Shown here one piece after another: positions 26,890-35,890 of a DNA stretch of 64,000 nt. Positions within the stretch are counted from its first letter, which is position 1; every line of letters starts with the position of its first letter. This DNA is from Thalassococcus profundi. GTDB lineage: Bacteria > Pseudomonadota > Alphaproteobacteria > Rhodobacterales > Rhodobacteraceae. The notes under the pieces were generated by a model. That model worked only from the letters and a program-made list of their open reading frames with translations, made no database searches and was not told where the DNA came from. Position numbers and translations under genes: made by a program. The stretch covers positions 81,001 to 145,000 of the forward strand of contig NZ_QPMK01000001.1 of the NCBI RefSeq assembly GCF_003344785.1, in the 5' to 3' direction.

Positions 26890-29400
26890 ATGACACCCGT
26901 TCTGGCCAACCGCGCGCTCGACCTCACCATCCTCGCCCTGACCGCCGCGGCGATGCTGTCGTTGGGCATTGTCGGAGGATATACGCAGTTCGTGATCGGC
27001 CTCGTGGCGATCTGGACCATCCTTTGCGTCGGGCTGAACGTGCTTTACGGCCTCACCGGCCTCGTGTCGCTGGGGCAGGTCGGGTTCTTTGCCATCGGCG
27101 CCTACGGACACGCGATCCTGATGCAGGCGGGGCTGAGCTTCTGGCTGGCGCTGCCGCTGGCGACGGCGCTCACCGCGCTTGTGGGAGCCCTGCTGGCGAT
27201 CCCGGCGGTGCGCATGGCCGGGCCGTTCCTGGCCATGGTGACCATCGCCTTCGCCTTCATCGTCGAACACCTGGCCATCGAGTGGCGCAGCCTGACCGGC
27301 GGGCAGAACGGGCTCATGGGTTTTGACATGCCGCGTGTTTTCGGCACCACCTTGGGCGAACGCGGGCTGGTGATCCTGTCTATTGGCATGGCGGGCGTCG
27401 CCCTCCTGGCCTACCGCCGGCTTGCGAACAGCGGCTGGGGCATGGCGATGGCGGCGCTGCGCGACCAGGAGGTCGCCGCCGGATCGCTGGGCTTCGACCC
27501 GATCCGCACCAAGCTCGCCGCCTTTGCGGTGGCCGCTGGCGCCGCGGGCCTCGCGGGCGGGCTCTTTGCCACGCTGATGCAGTTCATCGCGCCGTCGAAT
27601 TTCATGCTGTCGCAGTCGATCCTCTTCCTCTTCGCCGTGATCCTGGGCGGCGCGGGCACGGTGCTGGGGCCGCTCGTCGGCGCGGCCATCGTCGTCTTCC
27701 TGCCCGAGATGCTGTCGGGCCTCGCCGAATACCGTCTGCTGTTCTTCGGCGCGCTGCTGATCGCGGTTCTGCTGGTCGCGCCGCGCGGCATGGTCGGCAC
27801 CATCGCCGCGGTCCTGCCGCGCCGGGCCGCCCCCACGCCCCCCGCCCAACACGAAGAGACGCTCGCCTTCATCCGTCCCGACGCACCCGCCGGGCTGAAG
27901 GTCACGGACCTCGGCATCACCTTCGGCGGTCTCAAGGCCGTGGACGGCGCCAGCTTCGAAGCAAAGCCGGGACAGATCACCGCCGTCATCGGCCCCAACG
28001 GCGCTGGCAAGACGACGCTCCTGAACATGATCTCGGGGTTCTACCTGCCCGGCCGCGGCCGCATCGCAACCGCAGGCCGCGACATCACCGGCCTGTCGAT
28101 GCATGCCGCGGCACGGCTGGGCGTCGCGCGCACCTACCAGGCGACGCGGCTTTTCGGCGCGCTCAGCGCCGAGGAAAACGTCATCGCCGGATTGCCCCGC
28201 GGACGCGGCGGCGCTCCCTTTTCGGCGCTGGCCACGCAGGATGCGCGCGCCACGGCGCGGGGACTGCTGGCGCTGGTGGGCTATGCTGGCGCGCCCGACA
28301 CCCCCGCAGCCGACCTGCCGCACGTGGACCGGCGGCTGGTCGAGATCGCCCGCGCCCTGGCGCTGCGCCCGCATGTTCTGCTGCTGGACGAGCCTGCCGC
28401 CGGTCTGATGCATGGTGACAAGCAGACTCTGGCGGCTCTGCTGCGCAAGGTGGCCGATTGCGGCATCGCCGTGGTGCTGGTGGAGCATGACATGGAGATG
28501 GTCATGGGCATCTCCGACCGTATCTTCGCCATGGACGCGGGCCAGCCCATCGCGTTCGACACGCCCGAAGCGATCCGCCGCAACGAAAAGGTCATCGCCG
28601 CCTACCTGGGCGAAGGCACGCCGGATGCGCCCAAGCGGGAACTGGCATACACCCCCGGCGCGATGGACGTGCTGATCACCCGCAAGCTCTGTGCCGGATA
28701 TGGCGCGGCGGACGTGTTGCAGGACGTCGACCTGCGCGTGGGTCAGGGCGAACTGGTGGCGCTGCTGGGGGCCAACGGCGCGGGCAAGTCGACCTTTCTC
28801 AAGACGCTGTCGGGACTGATGGCGCCCGGCAAGGGCGAGATCATTTTCGAGGACCGGAATGTCGAGGGCCTCGCCGCCCACCGGACCGTGGAGCGCGGGC
28901 TGGTGCTGGTGCCCGAGGGCCGCCAGGTCTTTGCCGACCTCACGGTGGCGCAGAACATCGAACTGGGGGCCTACAAGCGGAAGGACCGGCCCGACCCAAC
29001 AGAGCTGGAGACGATCCTCGACCGGTTCCCGCGTCTGCGCGAGCGGCTGGACAGCCCTGCGGGCCTGCTCTCGGGCGGCGAACAGCAGATGATGGCGATC
29101 GCGCGCGGGCTGATGGCCAAGCCCCGGCTGCTACTGCTCGACGAGCCGTCGCTGGGGCTTGCCCCGGCCATGGTGGAAGAACTTTATGCGGTCCTCGCCG
29201 AGCTTCGGGACGACGGCATCACCATCCTGCTGGTCGACCAGATGGCGACGCTGGCGCTGGCCGTGGCCGACCGCGCCTACGTGCTGGAACAGGGCCGAAT
29301 CGTCGCGCAGGGCAGTGCGGAGGAGATGCGGGGCGACGACGCGCTGGTGGCGGCCTACCTTGGCGGCGGGACGTCGCAGACGCGGGAGGATGTTGCGTGA
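26890..29400 (+). CDS. Fused LivM-LivG-LivF type ABC transporter permease/ATPase/ATPase
   Basis: 836 aa. Residues 1 to about 310 are a LivM-type permease (VGLNVLYGLTGLVSLGQVGF). After a short linker, about 335-575 form a LivG-type ATPase with Walker A GPNGAGKTTLL near residue 368 and DEPAAGL. About 595-836 form a LivF-type ATPase with GANGAGKSTFL near 626, LLSGGEQQMMAIARGL and LLLLDEPSLGLAP. In E. coli these are three proteins. The LivG domain's ABC signature (DLPHVDRRLVEIARAL) is degenerate: HVDRR replaces SGG-Q, as is common in LivG. The stop overlaps the next start (GTGA). Confidence 0.9.
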   Translation: MTPVLANRALDLTILALTAAAMLSLGIVGGYTQFVIGLVAIWTILCVGLNVLYGLTGLVSLGQVGFFAIGAYGHAILMQAGLSFWLALPLATALTALVGALLAIPAVRMAGPFLAMVTIAFAFIVEHLAIEWRSLTGGQNGLMGFDMPRVFGTTLGERGLVILSIGMAGVALLAYRRLANSGWGMAMAALRDQEVAAGSLGFDPIRTKLAAFAVAAGAAGLAGGLFATLMQFIAPSNFMLSQSILFLFAVILGGAGTVLGPLVGAAIVVFLPEMLSGLAEYRLLFFGALLIAVLLVAPRGMVGTIAAVLPRRAAPTPPAQHEETLAFIRPDAPAGLKVTDLGITFGGLKAVDGASFEAKPGQITAVIGPNGAGKTTLLNMISGFYLPGRGRIATAGRDITGLSMHAAARLGVARTYQATRLFGALSAEENVIAGLPRGRGGAPFSALATQDARATARGLLALVGYAGAPDTPAADLPHVDRRLVEIARALALRPHVLLLDEPAAGLMHGDKQTLAALLRKVADCGIAVVLVEHDMEMVMGISDRIFAMDAGQPIAFDTPEAIRRNEKVIAAYLGEGTPDAPKRELAYTPGAMDVLITRKLCAGYGAADVLQDVDLRVGQGELVALLGANGAGKSTFLKTLSGLMAPGKGEIIFEDRNVEGLAAHRTVERGLVLVPEGRQVFADLTVAQNIELGAYKRKDRPDPTELETILDRFPRLRERLDSPAGLLSGGEQQMMAIARGLMAKPRLLLLDEPSLGLAPAMVEELYAVLAELRDDGITILLVDQMATLALAVADRAYVLEQGRIVAQGSAEEMRGDDALVAAYLGGGTSQTREDVA

Positions 29401-30629
29401 CGCTGGACCTCGTGATCCGCGCGGCAAGGCTCGAAGATCGCGGTCCTGCGCAAGACATCGGCATTCGCGACGGCAGGATCGTCGAGATCGCGCCACGGAT
29501 CGACACCGACGCCCGCGCGCTCGATGCCCGCGGCGGGTTGGTGATCGCGGGCTTTGCGGACAGTCACCTGCATCTGGACAAGGCCTGCCTGCTGGACCGC
29601 GCCGCCAATCCTGCCGGCACGTTGAAGGGCGCCATCGAGGCGGTGACCGCCGCCAAGAAGGATTTCACCACCGAAGACGTGTACTGTCGCGGCGCGCGCG
29701 TTCTGGACCGCGCCATCGGCCAGGGCACGACGCTGATTCGCACCCAGGTCGAGATCGACCCGGGTGTGGGCCTTGCCGGATTCGACGCGGTGCGGCAGCT
29801 CAAGGCCGATTACGCCTGGGGCGTCGATGTGCAAATCTGCGTCTTCCCGCAGGAAGGGCTGTTGAACTACCCCGGTACGGAAGACCTGTTGCGGCAGGCG
29901 CTGGACCGCGGGGCCGATCTGCTGGGCGGATGCCCCTATACCGACACCGATCCCGAGGGCCAGATCAGGCGGCTCTTCGCCATGGCGCGGGACTACTATG
30001 TCGACCTAGATTTCCACTTGGACTTCGACCTCGACACCAGCTGGCGGCACCTCGACTGGGTGGCGCGCGAGGCCATCGCTCACGGCATGCAGGGCCGCGT
30101 CGCCATCGGGCATGTGACCAAGCTGTCGATGCTGCCGCCCGACGCCCTGTCGGACACCATCGCGCTGATGCGGGACGCGGGCATCGCGCTGACCGTGCTG
30201 CCCGCGACGGACCTCTTCATGACCGGCCGCGACCATGACCGCGCAGTGCCGCGCGGCGTAGCCCCCGCGCACAGGTTCCACGACGCGGGTCTGTGCTGCA
30301 CCGTGGCCACCAACAACGTACTGAATCCCTTCACACCCTATGGCGACTGTTCCTTGCCGCGCATGGCGAACCTCTTTGCCAATGTCGCGCAGCTTGGCGC
30401 GGCACAGGATCTAAGCGCCTGTTTCGACATGGTGACCACGGCGCCGTTCCGGCTGCTGGGACGCGATCCTGCGCTGCGGATCGGGGCCGAAGCGACGCTG
30501 GTCGCCCTGCCCTGCCAAAGCCGCGCCGACACGGTGGCCGAGATCGGGCGGCCGATCTGGGGCGTGAAGTCCGGTCGGCAGAGTTTCGACGCGCCGCAAC
30601 CGATTCTCTGCGTCGGCGGCCGCGAATGA
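29397..30629 (+). CDS. Cytosine deaminase-like amidohydrolase
   Basis: 410-aa amidohydrolase-superfamily protein, GTG start overlapping the transporter gene by 4 bp. The metal HxH pair is in ADSHLHLDKACL and another His in FHLDFDLDTSW. Compared with E. coli CodA, the catalytic Glu of the HCDE motif is replaced (HLDF), and the metal-ligand Asp of HDDVFDP is replaced by Asn (TNNVLNP). I believe the same pattern recurs in a CodA-like subfamily of unknown activity, so it is not simply mutated. It probably acts on the compound imported by the Liv-type transporter, but true cytosine deamination is doubtful. Confidence 0.78.
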   Translation: MTLDLVIRAARLEDRGPAQDIGIRDGRIVEIAPRIDTDARALDARGGLVIAGFADSHLHLDKACLLDRAANPAGTLKGAIEAVTAAKKDFTTEDVYCRGARVLDRAIGQGTTLIRTQVEIDPGVGLAGFDAVRQLKADYAWGVDVQICVFPQEGLLNYPGTEDLLRQALDRGADLLGGCPYTDTDPEGQIRRLFAMARDYYVDLDFHLDFDLDTSWRHLDWVAREAIAHGMQGRVAIGHVTKLSMLPPDALSDTIALMRDAGIALTVLPATDLFMTGRDHDRAVPRGVAPAHRFHDAGLCCTVATNNVLNPFTPYGDCSLPRMANLFANVAQLGAAQDLSACFDMVTTAPFRLLGRDPALRIGAEATLVALPCQSRADTVAEIGRPIWGVKSGRQSFDAPQPILCVGGRE

Positions 30630-30887
30630 AGCCAAGCGCCAGCATACCCGGCAAACGGCTCCGTTGTCGCCGACAACCCGCTCAGGTTGACGGTCGGCTG
30701 TTCTCAGATTGCTCAGGCTTTACGCGATTTTGCCGGCCCTGACCGGCCCGACTGGCAAAAAACGGCTCAATCTCAATCGCTTCTGCCGATCTTTGTGGCA
30801 TCGGCCAGGAACGGCGTTAGATCATGTCGCGAATTTGGACCTTGGGACGGTTGGAAACTGACCTGACCGTCACGGGTCCGAGCATGA

Positions 30888-32522
30888 ATGGACTCCGCTG
30901 GCATGCCCCTTCCCCTATCGGCCTCGCTTCCCGCGCCGCTTGACCGTCGTACCTTTCTCCGCACGTCCTCTGCATCGGTGGCCACCCTGTTCGTGGCAGG
31001 GGCAGCCCATGCCCAGACAGGCTCCGACACCGCCGAGGCCGCGCCGCAGGACGAGGCCGGGCAACCGTTCTCTTTCGACTGGCTCGACGAACGCATGCGC
31101 GCCGCCGCGCAGAGCGACTACGAAGACCCCGAGGATACGCCCGAACTGATCCCGGATCTCGACTATGACGACTACCGGCAGATCCAGTTCGACCCGAAAC
31201 GCGCCCGGTGGCGGGAGGCGGACTCCCTGTTCCACCTGCACGCCTTCCATCCCGGCTGGCTTTACAAGCAGACCGTGGCGATCAACGAGGTGGTCGATGG
31301 CGTCCAGACACCGATCACCTTTTCGACCGAGGATTTCCTTTACTACAACGACCTCGCCGAGCGCGTGCCGGCAAACGCAGACTTGCCGGGCGTCGCGGGG
31401 TTTCGCATCAACACGCCGCTGAACCGCGCCGATCTCTACGACGAGCTGATCTCCTTCGTCGGTGCGTCGTACTTCCGTGCGCTTGCGCGCGGCAACAGTT
31501 ACGGCCTGTCCGCCCGCGGCCTTGCGATCAACACCGGGCTGGGCCGCGAAGAAGAGTTTCCGCGGTTCACCGAATTCTGGCTCGAACGGCCCGCGCCGGG
31601 ACAGGAGCAGATCACGCTTTATGCCGCGCTCGACAGCCCGTCCTGCACCGGCGCCTACCGCTTCGTGGTGCGCCCGGGTTCGGTCACGACAATCGACGTG
31701 ACCGCGCGGCTGCATTTCCGCCGCGAGGTAGAGCAGCTGGGCCTCGCCGCCCTGACCTCGATGTTCCTGTTCGACGAAAAGAACGCCAGCGCCTTCGACG
31801 ACTACCGGCCGCAGGTGCACGACAGCAATGCGCTGATGGTGATGCGTCGGGATGGCGACGTGTTGTGGCGGCCGCTGAACAACCCGCCGCGGTTGGCCAG
31901 CACCTACCTCAACGAACCGCAGATGCGATCCTTCGGGCTGATCCAGCGCGACCGGACCTTTGCCGATTACCAGGACGCCGAAGCGCATTACCAGGACCGC
32001 CCGTCGGTCATGATCGAACCGCAGGGCGATTGGGGCGAAGGCATGATCCGGCTGATCGAGATCCCGTCGGACCTCGAAGGCAACGACAACATCGTCAGCT
32101 ACTGGGTGCCCAGGAACCGGCCCGCCGCCGGGGACAGCCGCGAATACAGCTATCGACTGACCTGGGGCGCGCTCGACACGCCGCGCGACGGCGACCGCGC
32201 CTGGGTCGTCAACACGCTGGCCGGCCAGGGCGGCACCTCGGGCGTCGAAGGCACGGCCCCATCGCTGCGCAAATTCGTGGTCGATTTCGACGGCGGTCTG
32301 ATGGCGCGTCTGCCCGCCGATGCGGAAATGGACCCCATCGTGACCGTCACCGGCGGAGAAATTGAGCACATCGCCCTGTCGAAGATCGAAAACACGACAA
32401 AATGGCGCCTGGTGATCGATGTTGACGGTGAAAACGAAAAACTCGTGGAACTTGTCGCCCACGTCGCGGGTTTCGGACGCAAGTTAACCGAAACATGGAT
32501 ATACCAATGGATACGCCCGTGA
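30888..32522 (+). CDS. opgG: Glucan biosynthesis protein OpgG/OpgD (MdoG-like)
   Basis: 544-aa periplasmic protein for osmoregulated periplasmic glucans. A twin-arginine-type signal (LDRRTFLRTSSASVATLFVA) is followed by the MdoG beta-sandwich: FHPGWLYKQTVAINEVVDG, GFRINTPLNRADLYDELISF and GASYFRALARGNSYGLSARG are family hallmarks. Tat export resembles OpgD, while the position upstream of opgH resembles OpgG. It acts with OpgH in building or branching the beta-glucan backbone. The 258-bp upstream gap should contain the promoter. Its 3' end overlaps a small gene. Confidence 0.9.
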   Translation: MDSAGMPLPLSASLPAPLDRRTFLRTSSASVATLFVAGAAHAQTGSDTAEAAPQDEAGQPFSFDWLDERMRAAAQSDYEDPEDTPELIPDLDYDDYRQIQFDPKRARWREADSLFHLHAFHPGWLYKQTVAINEVVDGVQTPITFSTEDFLYYNDLAERVPANADLPGVAGFRINTPLNRADLYDELISFVGASYFRALARGNSYGLSARGLAINTGLGREEEFPRFTEFWLERPAPGQEQITLYAALDSPSCTGAYRFVVRPGSVTTIDVTARLHFRREVEQLGLAALTSMFLFDEKNASAFDDYRPQVHDSNALMVMRRDGDVLWRPLNNPPRLASTYLNEPQMRSFGLIQRDRTFADYQDAEAHYQDRPSVMIEPQGDWGEGMIRLIEIPSDLEGNDNIVSYWVPRNRPAAGDSREYSYRLTWGALDTPRDGDRAWVVNTLAGQGGTSGVEGTAPSLRKFVVDFDGGLMARLPADAEMDPIVTVTGGEIEHIALSKIENTTKWRLVIDVDGENEKLVELVAHVAGFGRKLTETWIYQWIRP

Positions 32523-32755
32523 CGTACCACAGCACCGCGTTTGTGCCTCCGTCTGGCCAAATCGCCGCGGCCCCGGCTCCGCAGGCATCGATGGAAGACA
32601 TCCTGCAAGACGGCGCCCTGCCCGACGCGCGTCTTGCCATGCCGCTTCAGGTTCTCGAGCCCGCGCATCCGCGCGTGCCCGCTCCGACCGCCGTGATGCG
32701 GCGTGTTCTAGTTTCCGTGATTCAAACCGTTCTGCCGTTGTCGCGCGGGCACTGA
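32495..32755 (+). CDS. Small protein or detached N-terminus of OpgH
   Basis: 86 residues starting inside the opgG end (overlap 28 bp). It is proline- and alanine-rich with AFVPPSGQ and LAMPLQVLEP, which look like the cytoplasmic N-terminal segment of OpgH proteins. Its TGA at 32753 is in the same frame as opgH and is separated from the opgH ATG by a single codon (CGC). It may be the first part of a glucosyltransferase gene split by a nonsense codon, or a short coupled upstream gene. No clear ribosome binding site precedes either start. Confidence 0.55.
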   Translation: MDIPMDTPVTYHSTAFVPPSGQIAAAPAPQASMEDILQDGALPDARLAMPLQVLEPAHPRVPAPTAVMRRVLVSVIQTVLPLSRGH

Positions 32756-32758
32756 CGC

Positions 32759-34570
32759 ATGGAGCGCACCGCCACCGGGTCGCGTGTCTACGGCATCAGG
32801 GCGTTTGCCTTGCTGAGCAGTATCGGACTCGGTGCCGGAGCGGCTGCACTCTTTCTGCAATTTGGCGCTGCCGACGGCTATCAGCAGGTCGACGGCGTGC
32901 GCGGTGCGCTGGTTTTCATCACCACCTTCTGGCTTGCCTGGGGCGCGATGCAATCGGTTGTCGGATTGCTTTTCGCCGCGCCCGCACCGCCTCTGCGCAA
33001 CGACCCGATCACCGCCCGCACGGTCATCCTCATGCCGGTCTACAACGAGGATCCCGCCATCGTCTTTGCCCGCGTGGCGGCGATGGACGAGGCTATCGCG
33101 CAGCTCGAACTGACCGATAAATTCGACTTCGCCATCCTGTCGGACACGCAGGATCCTCAGCTGGCTGCCGAGGAAGAGCGCTGGTTCGTCCGGCTCTGGC
33201 AGGATCGTCGGCAAGACCGGCGCAAGGCGGAAGGGCAACCGGCGCGCCTGTTCTACCGGCGGCGCACGCGGAATGTGGGGCGCAAGGCCGGGAACATTCA
33301 GGATTTCTTTGAACGGTCCGGCGCACAGTATGACTTTGCCCTGATCCTGGATGCCGACAGCTTGATGGATGCCGCAACGATCGCCGAGATGGTTCGCCGC
33401 ATGCAGGCCGCGCCGCGGCTTGGTCTCTTGCAGACGCTGCCGCGGGTCACCGGCGCGGGGTCGCGCTTCGGCCGCGCGATGCAGTTCGCGGCCGGGTTCT
33501 ATTCGCCGGTCTTCGCGCAGGGCCAGGCGGCGATGCAAGGCACCACAGGACCGTTCTGGGGCCATAACGCGCTGGTGCGCGTGCGCGCGTTCGCCGCCAG
33601 TTGCGCGCTGCCCGAATTGTCCGGGCCGCCGCCCTTCGGCGGGCATATCCTCAGCCACGACTATGTCGAAGCGGCGCTGCTGGCACGAGCGGGATGGACC
33701 GTGCGGGTCGATCCAGACCTCGACGGTTCCTACGAGGAAGGCCCCGAGAACATGGTCGATTTTGCCAAGCGCGACCGGCGCTGGTGCCAGGGCAACCTGC
33801 AGCATGCGCGGGTCTTCCCGGCGCCGGGGCTCAAGCCGTGGTCGCGCTTCGTGTTCTTCCAAGGCATGCTGAGCTACATCGTGCCGCTGTTCTGGCTGCT
33901 GTTTCTCGCCGCGAACCTTTATGCCTCGGCGACCGCGCCGGAACCGGATTTCTTTCCCGAGCCGTTCCAGCTCTTCCCGGTCTTTCCGTCCGACCAGACC
34001 TCGAAGGCGGTCGGTGTCGCCGTCGGGGTCTTCGGCCTTCTGGTGCTGCCCAAGGTGCTGATCCTGATCGACGCGACCCTGCGCGGCCGCGTTCGCGGCT
34101 TTGGCAGCACCATCCTGGCCGCGCGCGGGCTGGTGCGCGAGCTTTTCATGTCGTCGGTGAACGCGCCGATCCTGCTGATGTGGCAGACCCGTGCGGTGTT
34201 GCAGGTCTTCGGAGGCCGCGACGGCGGCTGGCCTGCCCAAACCCGCGGCGACGGGCGGCTGACCTTCTCCGAGGCTGCCGCCGCCGGATGGTGGATCCAG
34301 ATTTGGGGCGCGGCCATGGTTGGGCTGACGTATACCTTCGCGCCCGAGCTGATGCTCTGGGTCCTGCCAGTGGGCGTACCACTGCTGATCGCACCCTTCG
34401 TGATCTGGGCCACGTCGCACCCGTCGCAGGCATCGGTGTTCCTGACGCCGGAGGAACACAGCCTGCCGCCGATCATCGCCCGGCACCGCCAGGTGATGAC
34501 GCGCTGGGGCAAGGCGTCCGAAGCCGTCGACCGGGACGAAACCGCGCCCGCCGCGCAACTCTCTGCCTGA
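32759..34570 (+). CDS. opgH: Glucans biosynthesis glucosyltransferase OpgH (MdoH-like)
   Basis: 603-aa inner-membrane GT2 glucosyltransferase that polymerises and exports the glucan backbone from UDP-glucose. Two N-terminal helices (about 12-32, 45-70) precede the catalytic loop: TVILMPVYNEDP near 83, the DAD motif in ALILDADSLMD, and KRDRRWCQGNLQHARVF (the Q/RxxRW motif). Further helices follow. E. coli OpgH (about 847 aa) has a much longer cytoplasmic N-terminus; here that part is absent or lies before the in-frame TGA at 32753. opgC starts 1 nt after its stop. Confidence 0.88.
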   Translation: MERTATGSRVYGIRAFALLSSIGLGAGAAALFLQFGAADGYQQVDGVRGALVFITTFWLAWGAMQSVVGLLFAAPAPPLRNDPITARTVILMPVYNEDPAIVFARVAAMDEAIAQLELTDKFDFAILSDTQDPQLAAEEERWFVRLWQDRRQDRRKAEGQPARLFYRRRTRNVGRKAGNIQDFFERSGAQYDFALILDADSLMDAATIAEMVRRMQAAPRLGLLQTLPRVTGAGSRFGRAMQFAAGFYSPVFAQGQAAMQGTTGPFWGHNALVRVRAFAASCALPELSGPPPFGGHILSHDYVEAALLARAGWTVRVDPDLDGSYEEGPENMVDFAKRDRRWCQGNLQHARVFPAPGLKPWSRFVFFQGMLSYIVPLFWLLFLAANLYASATAPEPDFFPEPFQLFPVFPSDQTSKAVGVAVGVFGLLVLPKVLILIDATLRGRVRGFGSTILAARGLVRELFMSSVNAPILLMWQTRAVLQVFGGRDGGWPAQTRGDGRLTFSEAAAAGWWIQIWGAAMVGLTYTFAPELMLWVLPVGVPLLIAPFVIWATSHPSQASVFLTPEEHSLPPIIARHRQVMTRWGKASEAVDRDETAPAAQLSA

Positions 34571-34571
34571 C

Positions 34572-35780
34572 ATGGGCGTCGCGGCGCCGCGGGCGCTTAT
34601 CCCCACCGGCGGGCGCGATCCGCGGCTCGACTTCTTCCGCGGGCTGGCGCTGGTGATGATCTTCATCAACCACGTGCCGGGCAATCCGCTCGAGGTTCTG
34701 ACCAACCGCAACTTCGGCTTCTCGGACGCCGCCGAGGGCTTTGTCTTCATGTCCGGCATGGCGGCGGGCCTCGCTTATCCGTCCGCCTTCCAGCGTCTGC
34801 CGCTGTGGCGCGCGGTGCTGAAATGCTGGGGACGGGCCTGGACGCTCTATTCCGTGCACCTCGTGGTCAGCGTGATCTGCCTCGCCATCATGCTGGGCGC
34901 GGTCTACTGGTTCGACGCCGGCAAGCTGGCACAGATCAACAACGTCGAACCGTGGATCGAGGCGCCGGTACAGGCGACCATCGGCATCGCACTGCTGAGC
35001 CACCAGTTCGGCTACGTCAACATCCTGTCGATGTACGCGGTGCTGCTGATGATGACCCCGGCGATGATTCTGATCGCACAGCGCAGTGGCGTCTGGGTCA
35101 TGCTCGGGCTGTCCTTCCTGCTCTGGATCGTGACCGGAGAGACCCGGCTCAACATCCCGGCCTTCCCGAATTCCGGCGGCTGGTTCTTCAACCCCTTTGC
35201 CTGGCAGTTCCTGTTTGCCATCGGGCTGGCCGCGGGGATGCGGCTCAAGACCGGCGCGCGGCTGGTGCCCGACCGGACCTGGGCACGGCGCACGGCGCTG
35301 GTGCTGCTGCTTCTGACGGTGACGTGGATGAAGATCGGCGTCGTGCAGGATGCCGGCCGGGCCGGGCTCGCGTTTTTGCGGGACAGCGGTTTTCCGTTCT
35401 ACATCACCAATTTCGACAAGACCTTCCTTGCCGCGCCGCGCCTGCTGCATTTTTTGGCGTTGGCCTATTTCCTGTCGACTCAAGGCTGGGTACGCCGCCT
35501 GTCGGGCCATGCCTGGGTCCGCCCGGTCCGGCTGATGGGCCGGTTCGGGTTGCCGGTTTTTGCCCTTGGCACGGTCCTGTCGATCCTCGGGCAGTCGATC
35601 CAGGCAACGCTCACGGGCGACCTGTGGCTCATCAGCCTGGTCTTCGTGGTGGTCGGGCTGGCGCTGCAGATGGCACTTGCCGGGATCAAGTGGCGCCTGT
35701 CGCAAGCGCCGGACACGGAGCGCGCCGCCGTTCAGGGCCGCGACAGCCCGCGTGTGCCGGCGGGTATCCACGCAGAGTAA
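34572..35780 (+). CDS. opgC: OpgC family membrane protein (glucan succinyl/acyl transferase)
   Basis: 402-aa multi-helix protein of the OpgC family, which decorates periplasmic glucans with succinyl groups. Conserved features are RDPRLDFFRGLALVMIFINH (with the active-site-region His), FGFSDAAEGFVFMSGMAAGL and GGWFFNPFAWQFLFAIG. The gene directly follows opgH (1-nt gap), so backbone synthesis and decoration are coupled. The start at 34572 is set by that spacing. Confidence 0.88.
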   Translation: MGVAAPRALIPTGGRDPRLDFFRGLALVMIFINHVPGNPLEVLTNRNFGFSDAAEGFVFMSGMAAGLAYPSAFQRLPLWRAVLKCWGRAWTLYSVHLVVSVICLAIMLGAVYWFDAGKLAQINNVEPWIEAPVQATIGIALLSHQFGYVNILSMYAVLLMMTPAMILIAQRSGVWVMLGLSFLLWIVTGETRLNIPAFPNSGGWFFNPFAWQFLFAIGLAAGMRLKTGARLVPDRTWARRTALVLLLLTVTWMKIGVVQDAGRAGLAFLRDSGFPFYITNFDKTFLAAPRLLHFLALAYFLSTQGWVRRLSGHAWVRPVRLMGRFGLPVFALGTVLSILGQSIQATLTGDLWLISLVFVVVGLALQMALAGIKWRLSQAPDTERAAVQGRDSPRVPAGIHAE

Positions 35781-35890
35781 CCCGCCGCGCCCATAAGGCA
35801 CGGCCACAGCGGTTCACCTCTTGGCGAGGCGCGGCGGCGGACATTGCCAACCGCACCGCTTCGGACCACCTTAGGGCCGAAGGAGATCAC

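Noticed and set aside
24771..28881. Two very long minus-strand frames (749 and 680 codons) opposite the Liv-type operon
   Set aside because: They are antisense shadows of genes with clear ABC transporter motifs.
30728..30760. Hairpin TTTTGCC/GGCAAAA between the amidohydrolase and opgG genes
   Set aside because: The T-runs lie before, not after, the stem on either strand, so it does not look like an intrinsic terminator.
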